Program-made: the position numbers and the translations under genes | Source of the DNA: Fuerstiella sp. | GTDB lineage: Bacteria; Planctomycetota; Planctomycetia; Planctomycetales; Planctomycetaceae | Length of the DNA: 64,000 nucleotides | Reading direction: 5' to 3' | NCBI GenBank assembly: GCA_029245955.1 | Contig: JAQWOH010000069.1 | Location: 1-64,000, forward strand | Shown: in pieces, positions 29,019 to 38,566 of the stretch | Numbering within the stretch: the stretch's first letter is position 1 | How the letters are laid out: each line of letters opens with the position of its first letter | The notes under the pieces: model-generated | What the model saw: the letters and a program-made list of their open reading frames with translations, nothing else | Told to the model about the DNA's origin: nothing | Database searches by the model: none

Positions 29019-30155
29019 ATGGCCAATTATTTCTTCACCAGCGAATCTGTCAGTATGGGGCATCCGGACAAGGTTTCGGACCAGGTCTCCGACGGAATTC
29101 TGGACGCCCTGCTGCGGCAGGATCCGATGTCTCGTGTTGCGTGTGAGACTCTGTGTACGACCGATCTGGTCGTGCTTTCCGGAGAAATAACCAGCGCGGC
29201 AAAAATTGATTACGTGGAAGTCACGCGGCAGGTCATTCGTGAAATCGGGTATACCAGCGACGATATCGGATTTAACGCCGATAGTTGTCGAGTCTTCTGC
29301 GCTCTGCACAGTCAGAGTGGCGACATCGCGCAGGGAGTGGATCGTGACGGGGCCGGCGATCAGGGACTGATGTTTGGCTACGCATGCAATCAAACTCCGG
29401 AACTGATGCCTGTGGCTATTGCGTTTTCGCACCGCATCATCAATCTGCTGGCGGAAAAACGCCAACAGGGCGAAGTGGATTGGCTGCGACCGGACAGCAA
29501 GAGTCAGGTGACTGTCGAATACGATGGGGCGAAGCCTGTGCGAATCGACGCCATTGTGGTGTCCACACAGCACTCGCCCGATGTGAGTCAGGAAGATATT
29601 TCTGACTACGTGAAGAAGGTTGTGAAAGAAGCGATTCCGAATGACCTGCTGGATGACAACACGAAGTATCATATTAATCCGACCGGGCGATTTGTGGTCG
29701 GAGGGCCGCACGGTGACACCGGTCTGACAGGCCGGAAGATTATCGTCGACACGTACGGCGGGTGGGGCCGACATGGCGGCGGAGCATTTTCCGGCAAAGA
29801 CAGTACCAAGGTTGACCGTTCTGCAGCCTATATGGGCCGGTATGTAGCGAAGAATATTGTGGCGGCAGATCTGGCGGACGAATGTGAAGTACAGCTGGCA
29901 TACGCTATCGGTGTGGCTGACCCGGTTAGTGTGAGAGTCGATACCAACGGTACTGCGAAGGTTGCCGAAGAAAGTATCCAGAAGGCTGTACAGGAAATCT
30001 TCCCTCTGAATCCGAAGGGGATTATCGAACATCTTGGGCTGCGACGGCCGATCTTCCGTCACACCGCGCACGGTGGGCACTTCGGTCGCAGCGAAGAAGA
30101 CTTCAAGTGGGAAGGTACAGATATGGTCGACAAGCTGAAGTCAGCCGTCAGCTAG
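29019..30155 (+). CDS. metK: S-adenosylmethionine synthase
   Basis: 378 residues. It makes S-adenosylmethionine from methionine and ATP as a cytoplasmic tetramer. All MetK signatures are present: GHPDKVSDQVSD near residue 14, the DRDGAGDQGLMFGYA loop at about 108, PTGRFVVGGPHGDTGLTGRK, GGGAFSGKDSTKVDRSAAY and a C-terminal TAHGGHFGR. It is slightly shorter than the 384 residues of E. coli. It begins at ATG 29019, preceded by an AGCAGG-type ribosome-binding site. Confidence 0.97.
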   Translation: MANYFFTSESVSMGHPDKVSDQVSDGILDALLRQDPMSRVACETLCTTDLVVLSGEITSAAKIDYVEVTRQVIREIGYTSDDIGFNADSCRVFCALHSQSGDIAQGVDRDGAGDQGLMFGYACNQTPELMPVAIAFSHRIINLLAEKRQQGEVDWLRPDSKSQVTVEYDGAKPVRIDAIVVSTQHSPDVSQEDISDYVKKVVKEAIPNDLLDDNTKYHINPTGRFVVGGPHGDTGLTGRKIIVDTYGGWGRHGGGAFSGKDSTKVDRSAAYMGRYVAKNIVAADLADECEVQLAYAIGVADPVSVRVDTNGTAKVAEESIQKAVQEIFPLNPKGIIEHLGLRRPIFRHTAHGGHFGRSEEDFKWEGTDMVDKLKSAVS

Positions 30156-30228
30156 CTGGAATGCTCGTCAGTATAGCCCTTGGATTTCCCCGTGATCATT
30201 GAGACCAGGTGACCAGTATCCGAGCGAT

Positions 30229-30274
30229 AGCTCGCGTGAGCCGTCGAAGACAGCTCGCATAAACCGTCGAAAAC
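30229..30274 (+). repeat. Two 23-nt imperfect direct repeats
   Basis: agctcgcgtgagccgtcgaa at 30229 and agctcgcataaaccgtcgaa at 30252 repeat in tandem with a few differences, in the leader of the membrane protein gene. The function is unknown, and it may be a simple duplication. Confidence 0.4.
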
Positions 30275-30315
30275 GGATTGGTGGCGTCGCCGCCGCATCA
30301 ACAAGGCAGGAAGCC

Positions 30316-31965
30316 ATGATTGAACCGGGTTCAACCAACCGAGCGTCACGGAGTCGTAGATTTGTCGCGTTGATCGCATGGGCTGGTCTGGTGCTGACCG
30401 CTGCCTTTCTATGGTCGGCACGTCAGAACGGCAGCATTCGTTCATCGGTGGCAGAGCCGATTTGTTTTCTGCTGGCTTCATTCGCCGCGCTGGCCGGCGT
30501 TTTTGCCTGGATGCTGTTCAATCCGAATCGACGTTCGGCACGTGACTCCGGGGCGCTGTTTCTGGCCGCAGCCGCGACACTGTTTCCGCCCCCGATCATC
30601 GGGTTCTGTCTGATGCCCGCAGACTCCCCGCTCCGAGGCTGGCTGGCGTTCGCCGTATTCATGTTGTGTGTGATCGCCATGCTGAGTCACATCCCTGATG
30701 AGTTTATCGGGGTTCCACGAGGGCGGCATACCTATCTGATACCGATTCCGGCATTCGATCGTGTTAAGGATTCGGCGATGGATCCGGATGCGGCATGGTT
30801 CAGGATTTCGGATTTGTCGCAGATGGTAGCAGACACTGAGCGCCCGTCGCTTGCGCCACGGGCGTATCTGCAGCGTGAGGATCCCCTTGCGGAAGTCCGC
30901 CAGCCCGCAAAGATTCGTCCGGCAAGCGACGTCGACGATATCCTGGGGACAGACCTTGATCTGGATTTTCTGAACGATTCGCTGGCGGACGATGCCCCGC
31001 CTCCTCACTTCGCAGCAGAACAGTGGCCTGGGGATCAGGTACGGTCGACCCGCAATCACAAACGTCGGGACGAGAATCGTCCGGAGACCTCAAAACGGTT
31101 GCGCCCGCACAGTTCGGGCCGACGCAGCCAGACAGCGAATGATGCGGACCTTCAGCCGACAGCCTTTCCCCAGGTTCTGCCGCATACACAGCTGCCATCT
31201 TCTGCAGCCGATACACCTGACGATGACCGACGTTCGGTGGCGGAACGCCGTGTGGCTGCACAGAATCGAAGTGCCGAGGTGCAGGCGGAAGAAACAGAAG
31301 CGGGGTCCGTAACCGCTGAGGAAGGTGTAGCTGCAGATACGCTCGGTGTGGCGGTGGCACCGCTGCTGCCGCGACCCATGGGAAATGTAACCGACGTGTT
31401 TCAGCGGGACGACGTCTTATCGGATCCGCTGCAGCAGAAAGCGTCCGCTACAGAAGCCGATGAACAGCCCGTCGGTGAACAGCCCGCCGGTGAACAGCCC
31501 GCCGGTGCGGTTCCGGAGGGTCGGCCGGCACGATCCAGAACGTCCCGATACGACACCATTTCCACGGCCATGGAAGAGCCGTCAGCTGCAGAGTCACAAG
31601 AATCCGCACCACGCGATGCCAGGCCGTGGCAGGCTGAATCCAGCGTTGCCGGTGCCGCGGAAGCTGAAGATTCGATATCACCAGGACTGCAGCGTTCACA
31701 GGATGAAAGCGGCAGTGAGGTGGTTGAAGGCGTCATCCGAGTGCGATTTGACAAGGGGCAGAAGCGAGCAAATTTACATGTCCCTTTTTCTCCTCCACTT
31801 GCCGGCATGCCCGACGTTGAATGTGAGTGTGTTGGTGATGAACCGTTGAGGTTGAAGGTACCTGTTCGTCAGTCCTATGGAATTCGCATTGAGGCCCGAC
31901 GGTCCAATGCGGACGAAGCCCTGGACACCGAAGTCGGCTTTGCGGCCTGCTGTCCGTCTGCATAG
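30316..31965 (+). CDS. Planctomycete membrane protein with long disordered middle
   Basis: 549 residues from ATG 30316; the frame is open from 30199 but family-like sequence starts with the first membrane segment. Four hydrophobic segments occupy about residues 14-115, followed by a soluble region with an Asp-rich stretch near 215 (DVDDILGTDLDLDFL). A long Glu/Ala/Pro/Ser-rich region then appears disordered and includes a 15-bp tandem repeat. The last 80 residues form a compact globular-looking domain that starts GVIRVRFDKGQKRANLHVPF and ends with CCPSA. I do not recognise a named family. The short C-terminal domain looks like the conserved part. Confidence 0.7.
   Translation: MIEPGSTNRASRSRRFVALIAWAGLVLTAAFLWSARQNGSIRSSVAEPICFLLASFAALAGVFAWMLFNPNRRSARDSGALFLAAAATLFPPPIIGFCLMPADSPLRGWLAFAVFMLCVIAMLSHIPDEFIGVPRGRHTYLIPIPAFDRVKDSAMDPDAAWFRISDLSQMVADTERPSLAPRAYLQREDPLAEVRQPAKIRPASDVDDILGTDLDLDFLNDSLADDAPPPHFAAEQWPGDQVRSTRNHKRRDENRPETSKRLRPHSSGRRSQTANDADLQPTAFPQVLPHTQLPSSAADTPDDDRRSVAERRVAAQNRSAEVQAEETEAGSVTAEEGVAADTLGVAVAPLLPRPMGNVTDVFQRDDVLSDPLQQKASATEADEQPVGEQPAGEQPAGAVPEGRPARSRTSRYDTISTAMEEPSAAESQESAPRDARPWQAESSVAGAAEAEDSISPGLQRSQDESGSEVVEGVIRVRFDKGQKRANLHVPFSPPLAGMPDVECECVGDEPLRLKVPVRQSYGIRIEARRSNADEALDTEVGFAACCPSA
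31459..31503 (+). repeat. 15-bp tandem repeat, three copies
   Basis: Three in-frame units of ggtgaacagcccgcc (the first with two changes) encode the pentapeptide repeat G/D-E-Q-P-V/A inside the disordered part of the membrane protein. Such repeats expand and contract by slippage. Confidence 0.85.
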
Positions 31966-32075
31966 GCGATGCCTGTCAGTCTTTGCAAAACCCGGCGGTT
32001 CTTCGCCCCATTTTTGATCTGAATGGGCTATGCTGCTGTCTTTCAGACAGAACGGACTTTGCTCATTATCAGGCC

Positions 32076-33053
32076 ATGCAACGAATAAGCGTCATTGATT
32101 CTCATACGGGCGGTGAGCCGACCAGAATAATTGTGGGCGGTGCTCCGAATCTCGGCCCGGGCTCTCCGGTTGACCGAGTCGCCTGTTTTCGCGAACAGTT
32201 CGATCACATACGAAGGTCTGTCATTCTTGAACCACGTGGTTCAGACGTGCTGGTGGGCGGTCTGCTGTATGACCCGGTGGATACATCCTGTGCAGCGGGG
32301 ATCGTCTTTTTTAACAACGTCGGTTATCTTCAGATGTGCGGTCACGGCACTATTGGACTGGCCGTCACACTGGCGCACATGGGGCGGCTGGATGTTGGTG
32401 AGCATTGCATCGAGACTCCTGTGGGTATCGTCACAGTGACTCTGCTGGACCAGCACCGAGTGGCGGTTCGGAATGTTGCTTCGTATCGACATCGGACGTC
32501 GGTTGCCGTGCATGTGGACGGTTATGGCTCGGTGACGGGGGACATCGCGTGGGGCGGAAACTGGTTTTTTCTGGTGGCTGATCATGGTCAGGCACTCGAC
32601 ATGCAGCGGTGCGACGAACTTACGAATTTTGCTCGACGGGTCGCTGCCGGGCTGAAACGTGACGGGGTGACGGGGGCTGAAGGAGGTGTGATTGACCACA
32701 TCGAATTATTCGGCCCGCCATCAGACTCTGGTACGGCTGACGGTCGTAGTTTTGTTCTGTGTCCCGGCGGAGCTTACGACCGGTCTCCCTGTGGTACTGG
32801 CACCAGTGCGAAACTGGCCTGCCTGGCGGCCGACGGCAAGTTGTTACCCGGCGAAACATGGCGGCAGGAAAGCATCGTGGGCAGCATTTTTGAAGGCAGC
32901 TTTCAATTTGCAGCGAACGAGGAGTCGATACCCGGTTTGCGTGGTGATGAACCTGCAGTTGTTCCCACGATCATCGGTTCAGCCTGGGTGACGGGAGAAA
33001 GCGAACTTATTCTGGATGATTCTGATCCGTTTTGTAACGGAATCTGCGGATGA
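32076..33053 (+). CDS. 4-hydroxyproline 2-epimerase (proline racemase family)
   Basis: 325 residues from ATG 32076; the upstream in-frame extension has no family similarity. The two catalytic cysteines are present: Cys88 in MCGHGTIG and Cys239 in DRSPCGTGTSAKLA. The start VIDSHTGGEPTRIIVGG and Cys in both positions point to 4-hydroxyproline 2-epimerase or proline racemase rather than the Thr-containing dehydratase. The enzyme turns trans-4-hydroxy-L-proline into cis-4-hydroxy-D-proline. The next gene, a D-amino-acid dehydrogenase, overlaps by 4 bp (ATGA), which fits a hydroxyproline-degradation unit. Confidence 0.88.
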   Translation: MQRISVIDSHTGGEPTRIIVGGAPNLGPGSPVDRVACFREQFDHIRRSVILEPRGSDVLVGGLLYDPVDTSCAAGIVFFNNVGYLQMCGHGTIGLAVTLAHMGRLDVGEHCIETPVGIVTVTLLDQHRVAVRNVASYRHRTSVAVHVDGYGSVTGDIAWGGNWFFLVADHGQALDMQRCDELTNFARRVAAGLKRDGVTGAEGGVIDHIELFGPPSDSGTADGRSFVLCPGGAYDRSPCGTGTSAKLACLAADGKLLPGETWRQESIVGSIFEGSFQFAANEESIPGLRGDEPAVVPTIIGSAWVTGESELILDDSDPFCNGICG

Positions 33054-34303
33054 ACAACGGTACAAAACACACAGTCGTGATTGGGGGCGGAGTCATTGGG
33101 GCATTTTGCGCGTGGTATCTGACACTTGCCGGACGCAGGGTCACGATTGTTGACCGAGCGGAATTCGGCGCGGGGTGTTCTCATGGCAATTGTGGCTACG
33201 TATCACCCAGTCATGTTCTGCCGCTGACTGCTCCCGGGCAGATTCGTCGTGGTCTGAAGGGCCTGATCAGTCGCAATACCGCATTACGGATTCATCCCCG
33301 CCTGTCGCCGTCGTTCTGGAAATGGATGCTTAAGTTTTCTTTGCGCTGCAACCGCAGAGACATGCTGCAGGCCGGTCGAGGTCGAACGGCGCTGCTGGAA
33401 TCTTCACGAAGACTTTATGAAGAGGTGATTACCGGGCAGGGGTTGCAGGTACAGTGGAAAACGGACGGGCTGCTGTTCGTCTACCGTGACAAGCCGGAGT
33501 TCGAAAAATATGCTGCAACTGACAAGCTGCTGCGGGACGAATTCGGTGTGGCGGCCGCACCCATCGATGGCGAACAGCTATCGGAAATGGAGCCAGCGCT
33601 GAAGTCCGGACTGGCCGGTGCATGGCACTACACAAATGATGCTTATCTTCGTCCGGACGTGCTGATGTCGGAGTTGCACCGGACGCTGCTGGAAAGTGGC
33701 GTGCAGATTCTAACGCAGCGTGAAATGAAAGGATTTGTGGCTCCCACCGTCGGGGCGGCCGCTGCCGTGTCCACCAGTTCAGGCAACATTGAGGCCGATG
33801 AGTTCGTCGTGGCCACCGGCCCGCTGACTCCGATGCTCAATACCGCGCTGGGATGCCGCATTCCGATTGAGCCTGGCAAGGGGTACTCGATCACTATGGC
33901 CCGGCCAAAAATCTGCCCGCGTTATCCAATGCTGCTGGAAGAAGCTCACGTCGGAATCACGCCATTTGAAGACGGGTATCGAATTGGCAGCACGATGGAA
34001 TTCGCCGGTTACAATTCGGAACTCAGTCCGGGACGGCTGCAGTATCTGCGCGACGGAGCTACTGAATACCTTGTCGAGCCCACGGCTGATCCGGTTGAAG
34101 AAGAGTGGTGTGGCTGGCGTCCGATGACATGGGACGGCCTGCCTTATATCGACCGCACACCTCGGTTTGGAAACGTCTGGGTCGCTGCCGGACACAACAT
34201 GCTGGGACTCAGCATGGGGCCGGCCACCGGCAGGTTGATCTGTGAAATGATCACTGGTCAGCCGCCGCACATCGATGCCCGGCCGTACTGCATTGGACGG
34301 TAG
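33050..34303 (+). CDS. FAD-dependent D-amino-acid (hydroxy-D-proline) dehydrogenase
   Basis: 417 residues. The N-terminal dinucleotide motif is VVIGGGVIGAFCAWYL, followed by FGAGCSHGNCGYVSPSH, typical of DadA-type flavoproteins. The C-terminal region has WCGWRPMTWDGLPYIDRTP and GHNMLGLSMGPATGRLI. Translational coupling to the hydroxyproline epimerase (4-bp overlap) suggests that it oxidises cis-4-hydroxy-D-proline to the pyrroline carboxylate. The later pathway genes (deaminase, dehydrogenase) are not next to it. Confidence 0.88.
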   Translation: MNNGTKHTVVIGGGVIGAFCAWYLTLAGRRVTIVDRAEFGAGCSHGNCGYVSPSHVLPLTAPGQIRRGLKGLISRNTALRIHPRLSPSFWKWMLKFSLRCNRRDMLQAGRGRTALLESSRRLYEEVITGQGLQVQWKTDGLLFVYRDKPEFEKYAATDKLLRDEFGVAAAPIDGEQLSEMEPALKSGLAGAWHYTNDAYLRPDVLMSELHRTLLESGVQILTQREMKGFVAPTVGAAAAVSTSSGNIEADEFVVATGPLTPMLNTALGCRIPIEPGKGYSITMARPKICPRYPMLLEEAHVGITPFEDGYRIGSTMEFAGYNSELSPGRLQYLRDGATEYLVEPTADPVEEEWCGWRPMTWDGLPYIDRTPRFGNVWVAAGHNMLGLSMGPATGRLICEMITGQPPHIDARPYCIGR

Positions 34304-34329
34304 CCCCGCGACGGGACCCTTGTCACGAC

Positions 34330-36195
34330 TTATTCCGCGACTTCAATCAGCTGGTCGACTGCCGTGACCGAGACGCCTGTCGTCTTTCCGTCCGGCCAGG
34401 TAACAACGACCGATTTCACGTTTTCGTTATCGCCCAGTCCGAACGTTAACGGAAGTTCGACCTGTGACTGATAACTGCACGTGGGCATCACCGTGCGAGT
34501 CAGCACCGTGTCGTCCGGCAGAGTGACACGCGCCGTGGCTCCGATGGCACTTCGGTTTGATTTGCTTCCGGTCAGGTGCAAACGCAGCCAGTGGTTGTCT
34601 GTTTGCTGGTCATTGCGCAGCAGGCGCGGTGTGCTGCCGGAGGCCAGCAGCAGTACGTCCAGGTCACCATCGCCGTCGATATCCGCTCGCGTGGCTCCTC
34701 GCCCCACCATGCGTTTCGTGAAATCGGCTCCGACTTTCTCTTCCGGGACGACCATGAATTCGTTGTCATAATCAGCGCCGCAGTTCCAGAGTAGTTGAGG
34801 TGGTTGTTCGTAGTGCTGACTGGCCTGAACTTTCTGGATGTCGTCTTCCAGATGGCCGTTACAGCTCAGAATATCGAGGCGGCCGTCCAGGTCGATGTCG
34901 GCAAACATGACGCCGAAGGTCAGTTCGACCCTCGTTACCGGGCCGATTCCGTTGCTGACAGCTTCGTCGCGATAAATCGGCACAGGCAGGCCCGGCGTCT
35001 GACAGACGTACAGAGCGGTCATCTCGTTGGCAAAGTTGCCGATGGTGATCCCCAGTGAATCCGAATTACGAAAACAGGCCGCATCGATTCCCATGGCTCC
35101 ACGCGCCTTGCCGTTGTTGTCGAAGGCAATGCCTGCGGCACTCGCGTTTTCCATGAACGTCCCGTCCGGCTGATTGATCAGCAGCAGGTTCTGGACGGTA
35201 TCGTTTGCGATGACCACGTCCAGGCGACCATCCGAATTGACGTCCGCAAAGGTCAGTCCCAGAGACTTGGCCAGGGGTTCGCCGGTGTCCGGATTTGTGA
35301 TCTGCACACCGGCTTCTGCCGATACGTCTGTAAAATTAGCGGCCCCGTCATTGCGATACAGCCGGGGAAACGTGCCGCGAAATTCTGTCGGACGGCCATA
35401 GGCCCTGGCTGTTCCATCTCGCTTGAATCCAAAACTCAGGTCTTTCTCACGAGACCATTCGATGTAATTCACGACGAACAGATCCAGGTCACCGTCCAGG
35501 TCGTAATCGAACCACCCGCACCCGGTGCTCCAGCCATTGTCTGCTCCGCTCACATTTGCTGAGGCACTGATGTCCTTGAACTTGCCCTCGCCTGTGTTAC
35601 GGAACAGACGATTCGAGCCGACGGCCGTAATGTACAGATCCACCAGTCCGTCATTGTCGAAGTCACCACAGGCGACGCCATTGCCGTAAAAGGAAACGTC
35701 CAGTCCCGATCCGACCGTGACGTTGGCGAAGTTGCCGCTGCCGTCGTTTTCGTAAAGTGCGGATGTGGGGACTGTGTCCGGCTGCTCTGGTGCCCACGGC
35801 CAGACGGCTGAATTTACGCAGATGATGTCCTGATCGCCGTCGCCATCGAAGTCGAAAAATGCCCCACCGCCTCCCATCGTTTCGGGCAGCAGCTTTTCGG
35901 CAGCTGCCCCCTGTCCAGCCCCATTTTCGTGGATGAAGTCGATGCCGGCAGAATCGGTAATGTCGACAAACTGAACCGTAGGGATTTCCAGGGCCGGCAG
36001 CTCACGCGTCTGAGGCAACACAGGCTCTTCTTCCTTTTCCGGCACGACAACTGGTTCGCTCATTTTCAGAACGAAAAGAATACCACCAACGGCCGCCATC
36101 AGGGCCAGCAGTGACAGGGACACCTTCATGGCGGTGCCCACGACATCGTCGTTGTCCGGAATTTCAGGCTCTGCCGGACCGTCTTGTGCAGCCAT
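34330..36195 (-). CDS. CRTAC1-like FG-GAP/VCBS and ASPIC/UnbV repeat protein
   Basis: 621 residues. An N-terminal membrane anchor lies at about residues 24-45. A beta-propeller of FG-GAP/VCBS repeats follows, with at least six calcium-loop motifs: DFDGDGDQD, DFDNDGLVD, DYDLDGDLD, DVNSDGRLD, DIDLDGRLD and DIDGDGDLD. The last 80 residues are an ASPIC/UnbV domain (NHWLRLHLTGSKSNRSAIGA, ending in VVTWPDGKTT). The protein is probably anchored in the membrane and exposed outside the cytoplasm. Such proteins are abundant in planctomycetes; their function is not known. Confidence 0.9.
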   Translation of the reverse strand: MAAQDGPAEPEIPDNDDVVGTAMKVSLSLLALMAAVGGILFVLKMSEPVVVPEKEEEPVLPQTRELPALEIPTVQFVDITDSAGIDFIHENGAGQGAAAEKLLPETMGGGGAFFDFDGDGDQDIICVNSAVWPWAPEQPDTVPTSALYENDGSGNFANVTVGSGLDVSFYGNGVACGDFDNDGLVDLYITAVGSNRLFRNTGEGKFKDISASANVSGADNGWSTGCGWFDYDLDGDLDLFVVNYIEWSREKDLSFGFKRDGTARAYGRPTEFRGTFPRLYRNDGAANFTDVSAEAGVQITNPDTGEPLAKSLGLTFADVNSDGRLDVVIANDTVQNLLLINQPDGTFMENASAAGIAFDNNGKARGAMGIDAACFRNSDSLGITIGNFANEMTALYVCQTPGLPVPIYRDEAVSNGIGPVTRVELTFGVMFADIDLDGRLDILSCNGHLEDDIQKVQASQHYEQPPQLLWNCGADYDNEFMVVPEEKVGADFTKRMVGRGATRADIDGDGDLDVLLLASGSTPRLLRNDQQTDNHWLRLHLTGSKSNRSAIGATARVTLPDDTVLTRTVMPTCSYQSQVELPLTFGLGDNENVKSVVVTWPDGKTTGVSVTAVDQLIEVAE

Positions 36196-36554
36196 TAGAT
36201 GGTTGTCCCGGGGAAAGTGAGTCTACGACAGTGAGGATGTTCGCGTCGTACGATTCTTACGCGTTTTGCTGAGGATTGATTAAGAGAAAGTGTCACGGAA
36301 ATGCGGGATGTGTGTTAAGACAGATCTTCCGGCCTGCGAGATAACACACCGGATAGGCCTGGCGGGGGGGCAGATGTTTGTTGTCGCCCGTCGGTTTCCC
36401 ATTTTTCGTTCCGGACAGAACGCACTCGTTGTGCCGCCAGCGACGCCGGTGCCGAGTGAAATGGCAGACAGGAATGAAGCACGGATCTGCATTGGATCAG
36501 GCCGATATCGCTACGCAGCGCCAGATCTGATGCTGCGGCCGCAGGAGAGACAGG
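36196..36554. other. Intergenic
   Basis: Upstream of two divergent units. I see no recognisable gene, RNA or repeat. An open frame at 36290-36634 has no family match. Confidence 0.35.
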
Positions 36555-37310
36555 ATGTATACCGCACGAAAAGAGTTCGTGGTAGTGATTGCCACCGTGG
36601 TGTTTTCAAACTGCATGTCCGTGCAGAACTTTGAACGATACCGGCCGCAGACTTTGACGTCTGGTCCGGTTACGCGGCCCCAGCTGCAGGATGTTCCGGC
36701 GCCCGTGCATGGCAGCGATCGAGTGCTGCTGGACGCGTTTAATGCGGTGATCGTCGTCGACGACGTGTCTCAGGTCGATCCGCAGAATGCCAATGCAGAC
36801 GCTGTCGGCCTGGTTCGGCGGTTCGGCGACCATACGTCACCGGTGCATTCCGCTGCCTTCGAAAGTGTCGTGCAGCAGCATCTGAAGCAGCCGGTTTCTC
36901 TGCGCAGCCTGAATCAGCTCTCCCGCGATATCATCAACTTCTATCGACACAATAAACAGCCGGTCGTGGACGTGGTGATTCCCGAACAGAAGATCACCGG
37001 CAGAACCGTTCAGATTGTCGTTACGGAATCGAAAATTGGTGAAGTCATTGTGCAGGGCGGCTGCTACTTTGATCCTTGCATGGTTTCAAAGTGGGGCGGG
37101 TGTACTCGACAAGGCAGCCGTATCGACGACCCGTGGATTGAAAACGATCTGTTCTGGCTGAATCAGAATCCGTTTCGCAATGTCGGCGTCGAATTGAAGC
37201 CCGGTGCGCAGCCGGGAACCACCCACCAGTTGCTGAAACAGGACGCAAAGCGTGGTGGCCAGACGCGCAGCTGGAGACAACCGGAGTTTGTTCGTAAGGG
37301 GACAACTTGA
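36555..37310 (+). pseudogene. Truncated TpsB/ShlB-type POTRA protein
   Basis: 251 residues. It has a short N-terminal membrane or lipoprotein-like segment with a Cys at about 16, then two POTRA-like stretches: VVQQHLKQPVSLRSLNQLSR followed by IINFYRHNKQPVVDVVIPEQ, and IGEVIVQGGCYFDP with DLFWLNQNPFRNVGVELKPG. This is the periplasmic part of a two-partner-secretion transporter (FhaC/ShlB family). The usual 350-residue outer-membrane beta-barrel is absent: after PGTTHQLLKQD the frame degenerates and stops. No barrel sequence is found downstream. It is probably a decayed gene. Confidence 0.6.
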
Positions 37311-37809
37311 GGTTGTTAATATTGTGTGTGCGGTCGGCGGCGACGCCTTAAGCAACTGATTTTCACCGCAATGTAGGAATGCTGAGACAGAGGGGCCCGA
37401 ATCTCCATTTTCTTACAGTGTTGTCATAAGAGATGGCCAGGGCAAAGTTACCGGCTTTTTACAGCAAAGGCCGCAATTCGCACTCGATCTCAGCTGCCTG
37501 CGGGCCTGATCTGTGGGTCACGGCGCACTGGTTTTAGACACACCTCCCAGCCGTTTTCAGGTACGGACGCCGCCTTGCATCTGAGGCCAAAGTGGATCAG
37601 GCCGATGGCTGACCAGCGTTCTCAGTGGCAGGAAATGGTGCCGGAATGCCCAAAAACACGGCCGACAATATTTGGAAACACTGGTTGAAATCTGAATTTC
37701 GTTGTACATTTAGATAGTCGATGGTGTCATCTGCCGATTTTTACTGACAGATTCCCTTCGCAGACTGCACTGACTTATAGATGCCGAGCCGTTTTCAGCA
37801 GGTTATTCG
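37311..37809. other. Intergenic, 0.5 kb
   Basis: No trace of the missing beta-barrel of the preceding gene can be read. The stretch close to 37680-37720 is A/T-rich compared with its surroundings and probably carries the ferredoxin promoter, but no hexamer pair is convincing. Confidence 0.35.
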
Positions 37810-38430
37810 ATGACCATTTCCATGACGGACTATTTCCGGACGCGCAAAGCTGACCGGAAAAAGGAAACTCGGTACCTGAACGTGATCAACAAGGACAGTT
37901 GCACGTCGTGTAATTCCTGTGCCACGGTCTGCCCTGTGGACTGCATTTACGAGGTTGTCAGTCCGGTCCCGTCGGAAAGCTATCACCAGATCGACACGTC
38001 TCGCTGTATTGGCTGTCAGATGTGTTATCGATCGCCCAACGACAGCAGCGAATTCTATCAGCTGACGATCTGCCCGTGGAACGCCATCGACATGCTTCGC
38101 AATCCCAACGTGAAGCCTGATGAAAATTCGGTGCTGGAACCCTATTATCGGGGATCCACAGACGACATGCCGTGGACCAAGCTGGAAGAATACGCTTACC
38201 AGTTGTTTCTGGACGGTGAAGTTTTCATTCCTGCTGACGATGAAGCCATGCACGGCTACTTCCACATCCTGCAGGAAGAGTCATGGATGTACAGCGAAGA
38301 AGACAACGTTGGCTTTGTGCAGGAAAACGTGGACAAAGGCGATGATGCCTTTCGCTACAGTGCCACAACCGCCGGTCGTGACTTGCTCGATGTCATTTTT
38401 AATGACTATGAGCGAATCTTCATGGACTGA
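37810..38430 (+). CDS. Two-cluster 4Fe-4S ferredoxin-like protein
   Basis: 206 residues. The first cluster motif is canonical: C31TSC34NSC37ATVC41P. The second has the first three cysteines in canonical spacing (C66IGC69QMC72) but the fourth comes 15 residues later (C88PW), so an insertion splits the motif. The C-terminal 110 residues are acidic and unlike other ferredoxins I know. It is probably a cytoplasmic electron carrier; partners are not evident. It may start at ATG 37810 or 37822. It is convergent with trxB. Confidence 0.8.
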   Translation: MTISMTDYFRTRKADRKKETRYLNVINKDSCTSCNSCATVCPVDCIYEVVSPVPSESYHQIDTSRCIGCQMCYRSPNDSSEFYQLTICPWNAIDMLRNPNVKPDENSVLEPYYRGSTDDMPWTKLEEYAYQLFLDGEVFIPADDEAMHGYFHILQEESWMYSEEDNVGFVQENVDKGDDAFRYSATTAGRDLLDVIFNDYERIFMD

Positions 38431-38566
38431 AGTGATCTGTTTTGCGTGGCCGGGGTTGCAACGAGGTACGAGTGAAGCCTCGGGACCCGAATGCGCTGCT
38501 GCTGTTCTCAGGTAAATTCCGGGGCTTGTTTCGCGGGCTCAGTTCCGGACACCCCCGCAGCTGTTC

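Noticed and set aside
27615..30080. One 821-codon minus-strand frame covering hemH and the whole of metK's antisense
   Set aside because: The part above 28658 is the shadow of metK. Ferrochelatase similarity begins at ATG 28658.
31459..31503. CRISPR-like repeat
   Set aside because: Three in-frame 15-bp units without spacers inside a coding gene.
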